From: Alteromonas halophila
GTDB taxonomy: Bacteria; Pseudomonadota; Gammaproteobacteria; Enterobacterales; Alteromonadaceae
Length of the DNA stretch: 64,000 nucleotides
Reading direction: 5' to 3'
Assembly (NCBI RefSeq): GCF_014651815.1
Contig: NZ_BMXP01000003.1
Coordinates: 434,001-498,000 of the forward strand
Positions within the stretch are counted from its first letter, which is position 1. Each line of letters begins with the position of its first letter. Both the position numbers and the translations under genes were made by a program. The notes under the pieces were generated by a model. The model worked only from the letters and a program-made list of their open reading frames with translations. It was not told where the DNA came from and did no database searches. Shown piece after piece: positions 51,648-60,855 of this stretch.

Positions 51648-52235
51648 ATGCAGCGTCGCCCGCCTATGGCCAGTCCGGGCCTGTCGCTGTTGATTGTGGT
51701 GCTGGCGCTGGCCTACCCGTTTCTGGTTTATCAGTTCGTCGATAGTGTACGTCCGCTGTGGTTTGCTTGCGTGTTATTTCTCGCCTTTACGCTTCGTTTT
51801 ATGCTGCTGGGTCAGGCACGACAACGCAGTGATACCCTGATGTTTGGGGTGGTAACTGCGTTCTGTCTGGGCGTCGCCATGCTAAACAGCCAGCAGCTAC
51901 TGAAGTTTTATCCGGTGCTGATGAGCGTGGGAATGGGGCTTATCTTTTTAGTGTCACTGAGCAAAGAGCAATGCCTGATTGATAAATTCGCCCGTCTGGC
52001 CGGTAACACACCACCCCCCGAGGCACAGGGCTACCTGCGCACACTAACGCTGTTGTGGGGGCTGCTATTGATAGCAAATGGGGCAGTTTCTGCCTACACA
52101 GCATGTTATACTTCGTTGTCAGTCTGGACGCTCTATAATGGTTTCCTCTCGTATTTACTGATTGCGTGCTTTGCCTGCGGGGAGTGGGTTTACCGCGGCT
52201 ATTATAAAAAGAAACATAACATCACAGATGACTAA
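51648..52235 (+). CDS. COG4648-type integral membrane protein of aryl-polyene clusters
   Basis: A 195-residue protein with about five hydrophobic helices (for example SLLIVVLALAYPFLVYQFV and VLMSVGMGLIFLVSL) and a short cytoplasmic basic tail. It has no recognisable catalytic motif. Proteins of this kind are constant members of aryl-polyene clusters and have been suggested to help assemble or hold the pathway at the inner membrane. It begins 2 bases after the halogenase-like gene and its end overlaps the dehydratase start by 8 bases. Precise role unknown. Confidence 0.8.
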   Translation: MQRRPPMASPGLSLLIVVLALAYPFLVYQFVDSVRPLWFACVLFLAFTLRFMLLGQARQRSDTLMFGVVTAFCLGVAMLNSQQLLKFYPVLMSVGMGLIFLVSLSKEQCLIDKFARLAGNTPPPEAQGYLRTLTLLWGLLLIANGAVSAYTACYTSLSVWTLYNGFLSYLLIACFACGEWVYRGYYKKKHNITDD

Positions 52236-52614
52236 TACACCGACAGCACAATTCAAAGACCTGTTTAAAGACAGCGAGGGGCCCGTGTTTCTCTCTTCTG
52301 AGGTAACATCCACCACCGCCACACTGCACCTTCATGTACCGCATAACCTCAGCTGGTTTGAGGGGCACTTTCCCGATCAGCACGTACTGCCCGGCGTGGT
52401 GCAGGTAGACTGGGTGGGTAAGCTGGCGAAAGCCCTGTTCAGTGAGCTTGGCGCATTCAGACAACTCTCCAACATTAAATTCAAAAGCATGATCCTGCCT
52501 GACACCCACGTCAGTCTGGAACTGCAGCTCGACGCAGACAAAGGCAATGTGGCGTTTCACTACGTAAGCCAGAGCGCGTCGTTCTCAATGGGTACCATGA
52601 AGTTTTCGATATGA
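52228..52614 (+). CDS. hotdog-fold 3-hydroxyacyl-ACP dehydratase (ApeI-like)
   Basis: A 128-residue FabA/FabZ-type dehydratase. The helix-capping motif GHFPDQHVLPGVVQVD contains the catalytic His and matches FabZ. In aryl-polyene synthesis two unlike dehydratases, ApeI and ApeP, act as a heterodimer to create each double bond; this is the FabZ-like one, and an ApeP-like gene lies 1.7 kb downstream. The ATG overlaps the membrane-protein gene; the longer upstream frame belongs to that gene. Its stop overlaps the glycosyltransferase start. Confidence 0.9.
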   Translation: MTNTPTAQFKDLFKDSEGPVFLSSEVTSTTATLHLHVPHNLSWFEGHFPDQHVLPGVVQVDWVGKLAKALFSELGAFRQLSNIKFKSMILPDTHVSLELQLDADKGNVAFHYVSQSASFSMGTMKFSI

Positions 52615-53357
52615 TGAACTGCTGTCTCGTTATTCCTCACTACAAGCACCAGGTGTTGTTTGGTGAATTTTTACCCAGGCTTGCTGAGCTGGGTCTGACC
52701 TGCATTGTGGTAGACGATGGCAGCGGCGAGGAAAGCCTTGCGGCACTTAACGAGTTGCTTGCCGGCTATCCTGACTTTCATTTGGTTAAACACCAGACCA
52801 ACCGCGGCAAAGGCGCGGCGGTGATCACCGGCTGCTACCATGCCAGTGCCATGGGCTTTACCCATATTCTGCAACTGGATGCGGACGGCCAGCACGATAT
52901 CAACGATGCCAGAAAACTGATGCAACAGGCCGAGCAAAACCCGAATACCATTATCTGTGGCCAGCCCTATTTTGATGAAACTGCGCCGCTTATAAGAAAG
53001 TATGGCCGTCGCATTACCGACCTGTGGACGGCGCTGGAAACCCTGTCGTTTAAGATTAAAGACGGGCTGTGCGGTTTCAGGGTTTACCCTGTGCGCGAGT
53101 TTGAGCACATCATCGATAATTATTATCTGGGTAAGCGTATGGACTTTGACCCCGAAATTCTGGTCAAAGCCATCTGGGCCAATATCGATATGAAATTTGT
53201 GCTGACCAAGGTGATTTATCACGAAAACACGGTGTCGCATTTTCGCTATGTGCGCGACAACGTGATGATGGTGCAGTTGCATGTGCGACTACTGCTGGGC
53301 ACCATTCCGCGCTTACCCTTCTTGCTTCACCACCGTATTAAGGCCCTGTTGAGTTAA
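52611..53357 (+). CDS. family 2 glycosyltransferase
   Basis: A 248-residue GT-A fold enzyme. The nucleotide-binding VVDDGSGE (about 32-40) and the metal motif LDADGQHD (about 86-93) are complete. It lacks membrane helices and resembles dolichol-phosphate-mannose-synthase-like proteins. In pigment clusters such enzymes are thought to attach the polyene or its carrier lipid to sugar; the donor is unknown. Translationally coupled to the dehydratase gene (ATGATG) and 2 bases before the acyltransferase gene. Confidence 0.9.
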   Translation: MMNCCLVIPHYKHQVLFGEFLPRLAELGLTCIVVDDGSGEESLAALNELLAGYPDFHLVKHQTNRGKGAAVITGCYHASAMGFTHILQLDADGQHDINDARKLMQQAEQNPNTIICGQPYFDETAPLIRKYGRRITDLWTALETLSFKIKDGLCGFRVYPVREFEHIIDNYYLGKRMDFDPEILVKAIWANIDMKFVLTKVIYHENTVSHFRYVRDNVMMVQLHVRLLLGTIPRLPFLLHHRIKALLS

Positions 53358-53359
53358 CA

Positions 53360-54367
53360 ATGGCAAACGGCAACTCAAACTCTGAAGTAAGTACTCACTC
53401 AAATGAGGAGTCACACCACTGGGCAGATATCAAAGAAGCTGGCTCGCTGACCGGAATGCGCATCATGTATGTGTTGTACCGGGTGTTCGGGCGTTGGATC
53501 TTCTCTCTTATTATGTACCCGGTTGCCTTATATTTTGTACTGTTTCTGGGCGAGCAGCGCCGCGCCTCGCTTGCCTACCTTACCCGTCACTACCGGAAAA
53601 ACCCCACGGCCTGGCGTCGTCGTCCCACCTATTTTCATGTGCTGCTGCATTTTAAAACCTTTGCCGAGGTGATTCTGGATAAACTGCTGGGCTGGATGAT
53701 CGATATTGACGAAAGTGACTTTGTGCTGCGTGACCCTGAGTTCATCGAAGCGTTTGTGGCCGATGAACGCGGCCAGCTTATCGTTGGCTCCCATTTTGGC
53801 AATCTGGAGTTCTGCCGGGGCTTTATGCAGCGCTATAAAGTAAAAGTGATCAATGTGCTGCTATACGACAAGCATGCCGGTAACTTTGTCAGAATGATGC
53901 AAAAGCAAAACCCGGATTCGCGGCTTAACGTGTTTCAGGTCGACGAGTTTGATGTGGGGACTATTTTAACCTTAAAAGAAAAAATTGATGCCGGAGAGTG
54001 GGTGTTTATTGCTGGCGACCGGGTTCCCTTAACCGGCCTTGAGCGCTCGGTGACGGTTGATTTTTTTGATGCCCCCGCGCCACTGCCCATTGGCCCCTAT
54101 ATGCTGGCCAAAGCACTGGCCTGCCCGGTGAAGTATATGATTGCTTATCGCAGTTCGGCGCATAATAACAAGGTATTGCTGGATGTTACGCCGGTGTGTG
54201 ACCGGCTGACCCTGTCCAGAAAACACAAAATGGACGATATCCGGAATTACGCACAACTGTTTGCCAGCAAACTGGAAGAACACTGTACGGCAGAGCCTTA
54301 CCAGTGGTTTAATTTTTACGATTTCTGGCAAACCGATGAGACCGTTTCAGAGAAACCCAATGACTGA
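53360..54367 (+). CDS. LpxL/HtrB-like acyltransferase
   Basis: A 335-residue membrane-associated acyltransferase with one N-terminal hydrophobic segment (about 40-65) and the HX4E motif of LpxL/LpxM-type enzymes in GSHFGNLEFCRGF. Late regions include GDRVPLTG, comparable to the substrate-binding GDR of this superfamily. It probably transfers the finished polyene acyl chain from a carrier protein to a lipid or sugar acceptor, as proposed for aryl-polyene lipid assembly. It overlaps the next dehydratase start by 8 bases. Confidence 0.88.
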   Translation: MANGNSNSEVSTHSNEESHHWADIKEAGSLTGMRIMYVLYRVFGRWIFSLIMYPVALYFVLFLGEQRRASLAYLTRHYRKNPTAWRRRPTYFHVLLHFKTFAEVILDKLLGWMIDIDESDFVLRDPEFIEAFVADERGQLIVGSHFGNLEFCRGFMQRYKVKVINVLLYDKHAGNFVRMMQKQNPDSRLNVFQVDEFDVGTILTLKEKIDAGEWVFIAGDRVPLTGLERSVTVDFFDAPAPLPIGPYMLAKALACPVKYMIAYRSSAHNNKVLLDVTPVCDRLTLSRKHKMDDIRNYAQLFASKLEEHCTAEPYQWFNFYDFWQTDETVSEKPND

Positions 54368-54824
54368 CCGCTTCGACCCTCGTATCCTCGAGCTTATTCC
54401 ACACCGCCCGCCCATGCTGCTGGTAAACCGTATTGTGTCGGTCAGTATAAAGGCATCGAGTGCGCTGGTATATATAGATGAAGACGCGCCATTTTTTGAG
54501 CCCGGCAAAGGTGTACCGGCCTGGGTTGGTCTGGAATACATGGGCCAGACCGCAGCACTGATTGCCGGCCACGGTCTGCAGCAGGGGCTGATTGAGCCGC
54601 ATCTGGGCTTTTTACTGGGTACGCGCGCCTATAAAAGCACGTGTGATTATTTCGCGCCAGGCGCTACCCTGAAGGTAGCCTGTACGGAAAGTGTGGCAAC
54701 CGATGACGGTCTGGCTAAATTTAGCTGTCAGATAACCCTCGCTGACAGCCATGCTGCCGAAGAGGAATGGCTTGCCACGGCCAGCCTGTCGGTATTTCGT
54801 CGCCCACTGGATAAAAAGGACTAA
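54360..54824 (+). CDS. hotdog-fold dehydratase partner (ApeP-like)
   Basis: A 154-residue hotdog protein beginning LIPHRPPMLLVNRIV, with GLEYMGQTAALIAGH in the central helix, the pattern of the ApeP-type dehydratase subunit rather than FabZ. Together with the ApeI-like protein it should dehydrate 3-hydroxyacyl intermediates during chain growth. The ATG overlaps the preceding acyltransferase gene; the extra upstream frame is not counted. It is followed after 3 bases by a ketosynthase with a GTG start. Confidence 0.88.
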   Translation: MTDRFDPRILELIPHRPPMLLVNRIVSVSIKASSALVYIDEDAPFFEPGKGVPAWVGLEYMGQTAALIAGHGLQQGLIEPHLGFLLGTRAYKSTCDYFAPGATLKVACTESVATDDGLAKFSCQITLADSHAAEEEWLATASLSVFRRPLDKKD

Positions 54825-54827
54825 ACT

Positions 54828-56063
54828 GTGAGCAACCAAAATCTCAGGCGCGTGGTGGTAACCGGTGCAGGCGCGGTGTCTGCGCTGGGTAACGACTGGG
54901 CTGCCATTAAACAAACTCTGCTGGGCGGGCTTTCCGGCGTGTGCTTTATGCCCGACTGGCAAAAGTATGAGGGCCTGGGCACCTACCTGGCTGCGCCGGT
55001 TCACAACTTTGAACTGCCGCCTCATTACACCAAAAAGAAAAGGCGCAGTATGGGCCGCGTGGCCCAGTTCGGTGTACTGGCTACTGAAAAGGCACTGACT
55101 GACGCCGGGCTGCTGAATGATCCTGTCATCAACTCGTCGGCAACCGGCGTGGCATTTGGCTCAGCCACCGGCAGCAGTGAGGCCGCGCTGGAGTTTGTTC
55201 CCATGCTGGAGAACCACTCCACCTCGCGCTTAAACAGCAGTACCTACCTGCGCATGATGGCCCATACCGCAGCGGTGAATATCAGTGTGTATTTTGGTAC
55301 CCAGGGCCGCATGTATACCACCACCACAGCCTGCACCGCGGGCAGCCAGGGCATTGGCTTTGCGTATGAGGCCATTCGCTATGGCATGCAGGATGTGATG
55401 ATAGCCGGCGGGGCCGAAGAGCTGTGCCCGTCACAGGCCGGGGTATTCGATACCCTGTTTGCTGCCAGCAAGAAAAACACCACCCCCGAGGCCACACCCC
55501 GCCCGTTTGACGCTGACCGCGACGGCCTGGTGCTAGGCGAAGGCGCCTGTACCCTGATTTTAGAATCTTACGAACATGCCAAAGCAAGGGGCGCCAACAT
55601 TCTGGCCGAAGTGGCAGGCTATGCCACCAATACCGATGGCTCGCATCTGGTGAAACCTAACCAGGACACGGTAAAGCGGGTGATGACTGATGCGCTCAAA
55701 GATGCAGACATCAGCAAAGACCAGGTGGGCTATATTTCTGCTCACGGCACCGCAACCTCACAGGGCGATATTGCGGAAAGCCAGGCAACGTTTGAGGTAA
55801 TGGGTGACAAGCCGGTCAGTTCACTGAAAAGCTATACCGGTCACACGCTGGGGGCCTGCGGCTCCTTTGAAGCCTGGGTAACCATTATGATGATGAATGA
55901 AGGCTGGTTTGCCCCTACCCTGAATCTGGATACGGTGGATGATCGCTGCGCGCCGCTGGATTATATTCAGCACGAATGCCGCGAATTGAACACCGATGTC
56001 TTTATGAGCAACAACCTGGCCTTTGGCGGAGTGAATACCTCACTCCTGTTTAAACGCGTTTAA
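54828..56063 (+). CDS. beta-ketoacyl-ACP synthase II-like (second ketosynthase)
   Basis: A 411-residue KAS II/FabF-like enzyme with Cys169 in TACTAGSQ, His306 in SAHGTAT and His339 in YTGHTLGACG, all intact. It is not closely alike to the first ketosynthase and has no separate partner protein next to it, so it may act as a homodimer (ApeR-like role), perhaps in starter condensation. The start is GTG, three bases after the ApeP-like stop, with AAAGGA upstream. Last gene of the plus operon. Confidence 0.93.
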   Translation: MSNQNLRRVVVTGAGAVSALGNDWAAIKQTLLGGLSGVCFMPDWQKYEGLGTYLAAPVHNFELPPHYTKKKRRSMGRVAQFGVLATEKALTDAGLLNDPVINSSATGVAFGSATGSSEAALEFVPMLENHSTSRLNSSTYLRMMAHTAAVNISVYFGTQGRMYTTTTACTAGSQGIGFAYEAIRYGMQDVMIAGGAEELCPSQAGVFDTLFAASKKNTTPEATPRPFDADRDGLVLGEGACTLILESYEHAKARGANILAEVAGYATNTDGSHLVKPNQDTVKRVMTDALKDADISKDQVGYISAHGTATSQGDIAESQATFEVMGDKPVSSLKSYTGHTLGACGSFEAWVTIMMMNEGWFAPTLNLDTVDDRCAPLDYIQHECRELNTDVFMSNNLAFGGVNTSLLFKRV

Positions 56064-56069
56064 GCGCCA

Positions 56070-56096
56070 GCGAATAAGCCATTGCGGCTTATTCGC
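56070..56096. terminator. bidirectional terminator between the two pigment operons
   Basis: A perfect 11-bp stem (GCGAATAAGCC / GGCTTATTCGC) with a 5-base loop lies in the 47-base gap between converging genes. Confidence 0.75.
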
Positions 56097-56110
56097 CTTC
56101 ATATGCTGGT

Positions 56111-56923
56111 TTAAAAGTCGTACGTGCCCAGCTTTGTCGTAACCATGCCCTGCTGGTATTGCTCACCCTGCGCATCGCCATGATTTTCAAGCGAATCTTC
56201 TGCATAGCCACGCAACTTGCGGTGCGCGCCATTTTCTTCCACCTCAGCCAGTACCGCTGCGTAGCGGCCTGACTCAGACTGCCCCAGTGCCTTTGACACC
56301 CATGACAGCGTATCGATTTGCCTGTCCGGTGCGTCGGCGTGTTCGCGCAGCAGAATTTCAGCCAGCATATCCAGTATTGCCTGATCCTGAATGTTCGTCT
56401 CATACACAGTAATTGCGGCCTGTTTAAGGCTGCGCAGATCACCGGCCATAATCAGTTCGGTTACCTGGGCATTGCGTGCGTCTTTAGGTACCGGAGCGTA
56501 CAGGCTGGGCGCCATGGTATACATGCCGCGCTGGTACTGTTCCCCGCTTGCATCACCCAGATCATCCAGCGCACTGTCTGCATGTCGCTCAAGCTTATCG
56601 ATGCCGGTACTGGTTACCACTTCTTTCAGCACAGCGTGATAACGGCCGTTTTCCGAAAAACCGAGGGAGCGCGCCAGCCAGGCCACGGCATCCACTTCAG
56701 AGGGACGCGCGTCGGGGTAGCTGCGCAGCAATATTTCCGCCACGATATCGAGTAACTCAGGGTTAAAAAGTTCTTCACTGGAGATAGCTTTAGCCACACG
56801 TTTTGCCTGGGCAAGATCGCCCGACAACAGCATTCCTTCCATTTTCTGTTCCTGCGGTGATAACGCCGCCAGTACATTGAATGAGAGCAGTGCGCCCAGT
56901 GTCAGAGATAAAAGTGCTTTCAT
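56111..56923 (-). CDS. exported protein with two internal repeats, function unknown
   Basis: A 270-residue protein with a signal peptide (residues 1-19). It consists of two homologous helical halves (about 28-140 and 153-266); each has a GDL-x-x-K start, an AEILLR segment followed by an acidic turn, WLARSLGFSENGRYHAVL in the first and WVSKALGQSESGRYAAVL in the second, and a GEQYQxGM end. The pattern suggests a HEAT/TPR-like periplasmic solenoid. It lies between the converging pigment operons with a 124-base gap upstream, so it may be an independent gene. No family is recognised. Confidence 0.75.
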   Translation of the reverse strand: MKALLSLTLGALLSFNVLAALSPQEQKMEGMLLSGDLAQAKRVAKAISSEELFNPELLDIVAEILLRSYPDARPSEVDAVAWLARSLGFSENGRYHAVLKEVVTSTGIDKLERHADSALDDLGDASGEQYQRGMYTMAPSLYAPVPKDARNAQVTELIMAGDLRSLKQAAITVYETNIQDQAILDMLAEILLREHADAPDRQIDTLSWVSKALGQSESGRYAAVLAEVEENGAHRKLRGYAEDSLENHGDAQGEQYQQGMVTTKLGTYDF

Positions 56924-57047
56924 GTTAATTTCCTTTTACTAAAAACAATGTCACCAGCAACCTCATGCGCCAGTGACCCGTTGTACAACCTTGCCTGTTA
57001 CACCCCGCGTATACGCAGCTGCACCATGTCACGCAGCAGAAGCCGCT

Positions 57048-57779
57048 TCAGCACATACCGCCGTTTACGCTGATAACCTGACGGGTAATATATCCCGCGC
57101 CGTCTGACATTAAAAAGCCAATAGTGCTGGCCACATCCTCGGGCTGGCCAAATTTACCCAGCGGGATCATTTTCTTGGCCTCGTCTGCAACCACGCCGTC
57201 AATCATACCGGTTTCAATTACGCCCGGTGCCACGCAGTTCACCGTTATTTTACGTTTGCCCAGCTCAATTGCCAGTGCTTTTGTCGCGCCGATAATACCG
57301 GCTTTGGAGGCACTGTAGTTGGTTTGCCCACGGTTACCCACCAGCCCGGATACTGACGACAGGGTGACAATACGCCCGCCACGCCGCAGCCTAATCATGG
57401 GCATAATGGTCGGATGCAGGACATTATAGAAGCCGTCCAGATTAGTGTGCACAACACTTTCCCACTCATCACCGCTCATTGCCGGAAAGGCGTTATCTTT
57501 GGTGATACCAGCATTGCATACTACCCCGTAGTAGGCACCGTGGTTCTCAATGTCCGCCTCAATGGCGGCTTTAGTGCCTTCGCGGTCAGTAATATCAAAC
57601 TGAATGGCGTGGGCCGTGCCGCCCGACGCGGTGATGGTGTCGACGATTTCCTCTGCCGCCGACTGACCACTGCGGTAATGCACGGCAATGTCGAAGCCCT
57701 GCTCTGCCAGTTTTAATGCGGCCGCTTTGCCAATACCGCCACTGGCACCGGTGACGAGAACGCGATTATTGTCAGACAT
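57048..57779 (-). CDS. 3-ketoacyl-ACP reductase (ApeQ/FabG-like)
   Basis: A 243-residue SDR ketoreductase of the FabG group: GASGGIGKA cofactor loop (about 11-19), CNAGIT (about 88), catalytic Ser in TLSSVSG, YSASKAG, and the FabG-type ending QVISVNGGMC. It reduces the 3-ketoacyl-ACP produced by the ketosynthases, before dehydration. It is last in the minus operon, one base after the MMPL transporter stop. NADPH is the expected cofactor. Confidence 0.93.
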   Translation of the reverse strand: MSDNNRVLVTGASGGIGKAAALKLAEQGFDIAVHYRSGQSAAEEIVDTITASGGTAHAIQFDITDREGTKAAIEADIENHGAYYGVVCNAGITKDNAFPAMSGDEWESVVHTNLDGFYNVLHPTIMPMIRLRRGGRIVTLSSVSGLVGNRGQTNYSASKAGIIGATKALAIELGKRKITVNCVAPGVIETGMIDGVVADEAKKMIPLGKFGQPEDVASTIGFLMSDGAGYITRQVISVNGGMC

Positions 57780-57780
57780 C

Positions 57781-60132
57781 CTATTGTTTCCTGTCGCTGG
57801 TAAATGAAGGCGGCAACGCCAACAGACTCATTGCCGCGATAAAATTAATGCTGTTGCCAATTAAAATGGTGCTGCCAAAGGCCTGTACCACCGGCATTGA
57901 ACTAAAGGCCAGTAACCCGAATGACAGCAGACTGGTGACGGCAGACAGTAATATTGCCTGCTGGGTGATAGCCGGTTTATGGCGCATTTCTCTGGCGAAA
58001 ATGATGTAGTCCATGCCCAGACCCAGCACCAGAAACAGCGCCATCATATGAAATATAGTAATTGCCTGACCGATACCCGCTAAGATAGCGAGTGTCACGA
58101 TACTGGCGGTGACGGGGATAAACAGCAGTGCCACCGCAGACAGGCTGCGGTAGTGCAATAAAAGCAGCAGCGCAATCAGGCCATAGGCCACCAGTAATAA
58201 CTGTGCAGCGGTCACACGCTGCGCTTCCAGCGCCGACATGGCGCTGCCCAGCGTGTTGATGTAGCTGATCCCCGCGATGTTCTGCGCAGCGCTTTCAAGT
58301 GCGGCCAGATCACTGTTTTTGCGGATCAGGACAAAGCTGTAAATGGTGTTCTCATGCTCAATCCACAGCGGCGGCAGCGACGGCAGTGAGTTAAGCAGCG
58401 CAGCGTAATCAATGCGATGCCCGGCAGCTTCTTTGTAGGCCTGCTTCATCGTTGTTGCCTGCGACGCATCGACGCTAAGGCGCTGATAAAAGCGGTCCAG
58501 GACACCATTGTCACGATACAGCGCACGCTGCAGCGCGTAGTTTTGTTGTTGCGCCTGTGGCGACGGTAAGTAGTCGCGTACACTCATAACAGCTTCCTGT
58601 TGCCCGTCTAGCGCGGCATAAAACGCATCAAGCCGGCCGTACAGTTCATCCGCCGTAGTGCCTGACACAATAAAATACCGGCCCGGCTCGTACACCTGAG
58701 TCAGGTCTGCAACCTGTTGCTCCTGAGACTGCAGGGCAGGTGAAACATGAAAAAAGCGCCGCGGATCGTCGTTAGTCGGGATTTCTGACAAAATAAGGTA
58801 CGCCGCCCCCAGCGTGCTTAGTAAGACACCAGCTCCCGCCATAACTGGCAGACGCCGTGGGATCGCACGGTACAGATTAGCAATGACACCCATCAGCAAC
58901 GACTGGCGCGCAACAATAGGGCGCGCTGTTACCAGCGGGCCCAGCACTATTACGCTCACCCAGGCCATGAGTAACCCAGAGCAGGAGAACAGCGCCACTT
59001 TTTTCAGCAGCACCAGGTCAGACAGCGCCAGTGCGCCATAGCCCACCAGCGATGTGACAACGCTTAACGCAAGCGCTCGCAGCAGTGCGCCTGGGGCCTT
59101 ATGCCGATCACCACCCTTCTCATCCGACAGGTAGTGATAAAAATAATGCAGCGAGTAGTCCACCACAATGCCAATCAGGCTGGCGCCAAACACAATAGTA
59201 AAAATATGAATGCCGCCAAATACCAGGGCACTGGTTACAATGCCAAAACCCACACCAATGGCAATCGAGCCAAGCGACAATAACAGCGGTAGCAGCGAAC
59301 GGAACACCAGCAGCATCAGCACCAGCACACCAACGCCGGAGCCCACCGCAATAAGCTGAATATCGCCTTTGGCCGACTGCGCCGAGTCGACCGCAAAGAA
59401 AAACAGACCAGAACGCAAGAGCTCGACCGGGTAGTTGCGCCGTATGTCGCGGCTTGCCGCTTCAATGGCCTGATACAGGTGCTGCTGCGCCTCCATATCT
59501 TTGGGATAGTCACGGATCAACACCGAAAATGCCGTAAAATAGTGGCTGTCTCCCGACTCATCCACAATGACAGATTCCGCATCCAGGCTGGCGGCACCGG
59601 TGATCTCAAGCCGGGACAGCAAGTAGTCAGAAAACCAGCCTAACGGGTCCTGCTCAAACGGAATAAGGCGGATCCCATCTCCCAGCTGGTAAAGTTGTCG
59701 CTGCGCCTTTGCCGCCAGTGCATCAGGTGCTCCCTGCCTCAGCGCCTGACGCTGAGCACCGGTTAACAGGTGGAAGCGATACGGCGACAATGCGCTTAAA
59801 TAATCACTGCTGACACTATCATTAGTGAGTACTGACAAACCGTTTATGGCATTGATGTCGATTTGCAACTCTCGCACTGCGGCATTAACCTGGCGCTGGT
59901 CAGCGCCCTTTACCAGCATCAGAAAGCGCTGGCTGATATCCTCACTCAGCCTTTGCGTGGCGTAGCGTGGCCCTTCAGCCAGGCTAGTGTCGGGGTTGAG
60001 ATCCTGCAAACTGGTGTCGATACGCACCCTATCACTGACAAACAGGCAGTATGCCAGCGTACTTAGCACGGTGAGGGCAAACACCACTCTGGCTACCACG
60101 CCCGATCTGGTGATGGGTGCAGGTCTGCCCAC
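57781..60132 (-). CDS. MMPL/RND-type exporter of the pigment cluster
   Basis: A 783-residue inner-membrane protein with 12 predicted helices in two six-helix halves, each followed or preceded by a large periplasmic loop. The helices near VVDYSLHYFYHYLSD and GLGMDYIIFAREMRH carry the charged residues of the MMPL/RND proton relay. It is thought to flip or deliver the aryl-polyene lipid out of the inner membrane, in partnership with the LolA-like protein encoded just upstream. The start is GTG, 4 bases after that gene's stop, with AAGG at the junction. Confidence 0.9.
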   Translation of the reverse strand: MGRPAPITRSGVVARVVFALTVLSTLAYCLFVSDRVRIDTSLQDLNPDTSLAEGPRYATQRLSEDISQRFLMLVKGADQRQVNAAVRELQIDINAINGLSVLTNDSVSSDYLSALSPYRFHLLTGAQRQALRQGAPDALAAKAQRQLYQLGDGIRLIPFEQDPLGWFSDYLLSRLEITGAASLDAESVIVDESGDSHYFTAFSVLIRDYPKDMEAQQHLYQAIEAASRDIRRNYPVELLRSGLFFFAVDSAQSAKGDIQLIAVGSGVGVLVLMLLVFRSLLPLLLSLGSIAIGVGFGIVTSALVFGGIHIFTIVFGASLIGIVVDYSLHYFYHYLSDEKGGDRHKAPGALLRALALSVVTSLVGYGALALSDLVLLKKVALFSCSGLLMAWVSVIVLGPLVTARPIVARQSLLMGVIANLYRAIPRRLPVMAGAGVLLSTLGAAYLILSEIPTNDDPRRFFHVSPALQSQEQQVADLTQVYEPGRYFIVSGTTADELYGRLDAFYAALDGQQEAVMSVRDYLPSPQAQQQNYALQRALYRDNGVLDRFYQRLSVDASQATTMKQAYKEAAGHRIDYAALLNSLPSLPPLWIEHENTIYSFVLIRKNSDLAALESAAQNIAGISYINTLGSAMSALEAQRVTAAQLLLVAYGLIALLLLLHYRSLSAVALLFIPVTASIVTLAILAGIGQAITIFHMMALFLVLGLGMDYIIFAREMRHKPAITQQAILLSAVTSLLSFGLLAFSSMPVVQAFGSTILIGNSINFIAAMSLLALPPSFTSDRKQ

Positions 60133-60135
60133 AGC

Positions 60136-60855
60136 TTACCTTATCACCTGACCAGGCATACGCAGCGCCCGGCACCATTTACGCGTGCTCGGGTACAAGG
60201 CGCGGCACTGATCATAGGCGGCCTGCTTGTCGTTGATAGCATAGGGCGTAATCTGATTGATGGTCACGGCAGTGCGTTGCCCGGTGGTGTCGTCGATGTG
60301 AATATTCAGTGTCACAGCGTCGTTGTCATCGCGCTGTTTGCTGATAAGAATACGCTTAATGCCCTTTTGCATAAACGCGCTGTCGGGAAGCAGTTCGGTG
60401 CCGGACTCATTCTCGGCGCGTCTGACCGTAAACATCTGCGCAAAGTAATCGGTATCGCCTTTTAACACCCGCAGGAAAATGTTTGACATGGCGTACTTTG
60501 CCACGCCACTGAGTGGCTCGATATCACCGCGCTCGTTTACCCGGTAACTGTCACTGGCGTTAGCATATAGCAGCGCTTCCTGAAACGGTGCCTGTGTGTG
60601 CCAGATAAGTCCCAGCTCGCAGGAAAAGTAAAAGTCACCACGGGACTTCAGCGGCATGGGCAGGCCTTTTACGGCTTTCTGCTGAGAAAACTGCCCGGAA
60701 AAATGGCAGCTGTCAGGAAAAATGGCGGCAAGCAGTTGTGCTTCTGCCTCTTCACTGACTCCGGTCGGCGATGCGGGCTCTGAGTCAGTCTGCGCCAGCG
60801 CGGCGGGCACCAACAGATACCCAAGCAGAAGCAGGCAAACGGCGTTACGCATCAT
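60136..60855 (-). CDS. LolA-like outer-membrane lipoprotein carrier homologue
   Basis: A 239-residue exported protein with a signal peptide ending AALAQ. The body has the half-barrel features of LolA: FSQQKAVKGLPMPLKSRGDF, then a GLIWHTQAPFQEALLY segment. In aryl-polyene clusters a LolA homologue probably shields the lipid-linked pigment across the periplasm. The ATG overlaps the thioesterase stop by 11 bases; a second ATG lies one codon downstream. It shows two late Cys residues not typical of E. coli LolA. Confidence 0.82.
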   Translation of the reverse strand: MMRNAVCLLLLGYLLVPAALAQTDSEPASPTGVSEEAEAQLLAAIFPDSCHFSGQFSQQKAVKGLPMPLKSRGDFYFSCELGLIWHTQAPFQEALLYANASDSYRVNERGDIEPLSGVAKYAMSNIFLRVLKGDTDYFAQMFTVRRAENESGTELLPDSAFMQKGIKRILISKQRDDNDAVTLNIHIDDTTGQRTAVTINQITPYAINDKQAAYDQCRALYPSTRKWCRALRMPGQVIR

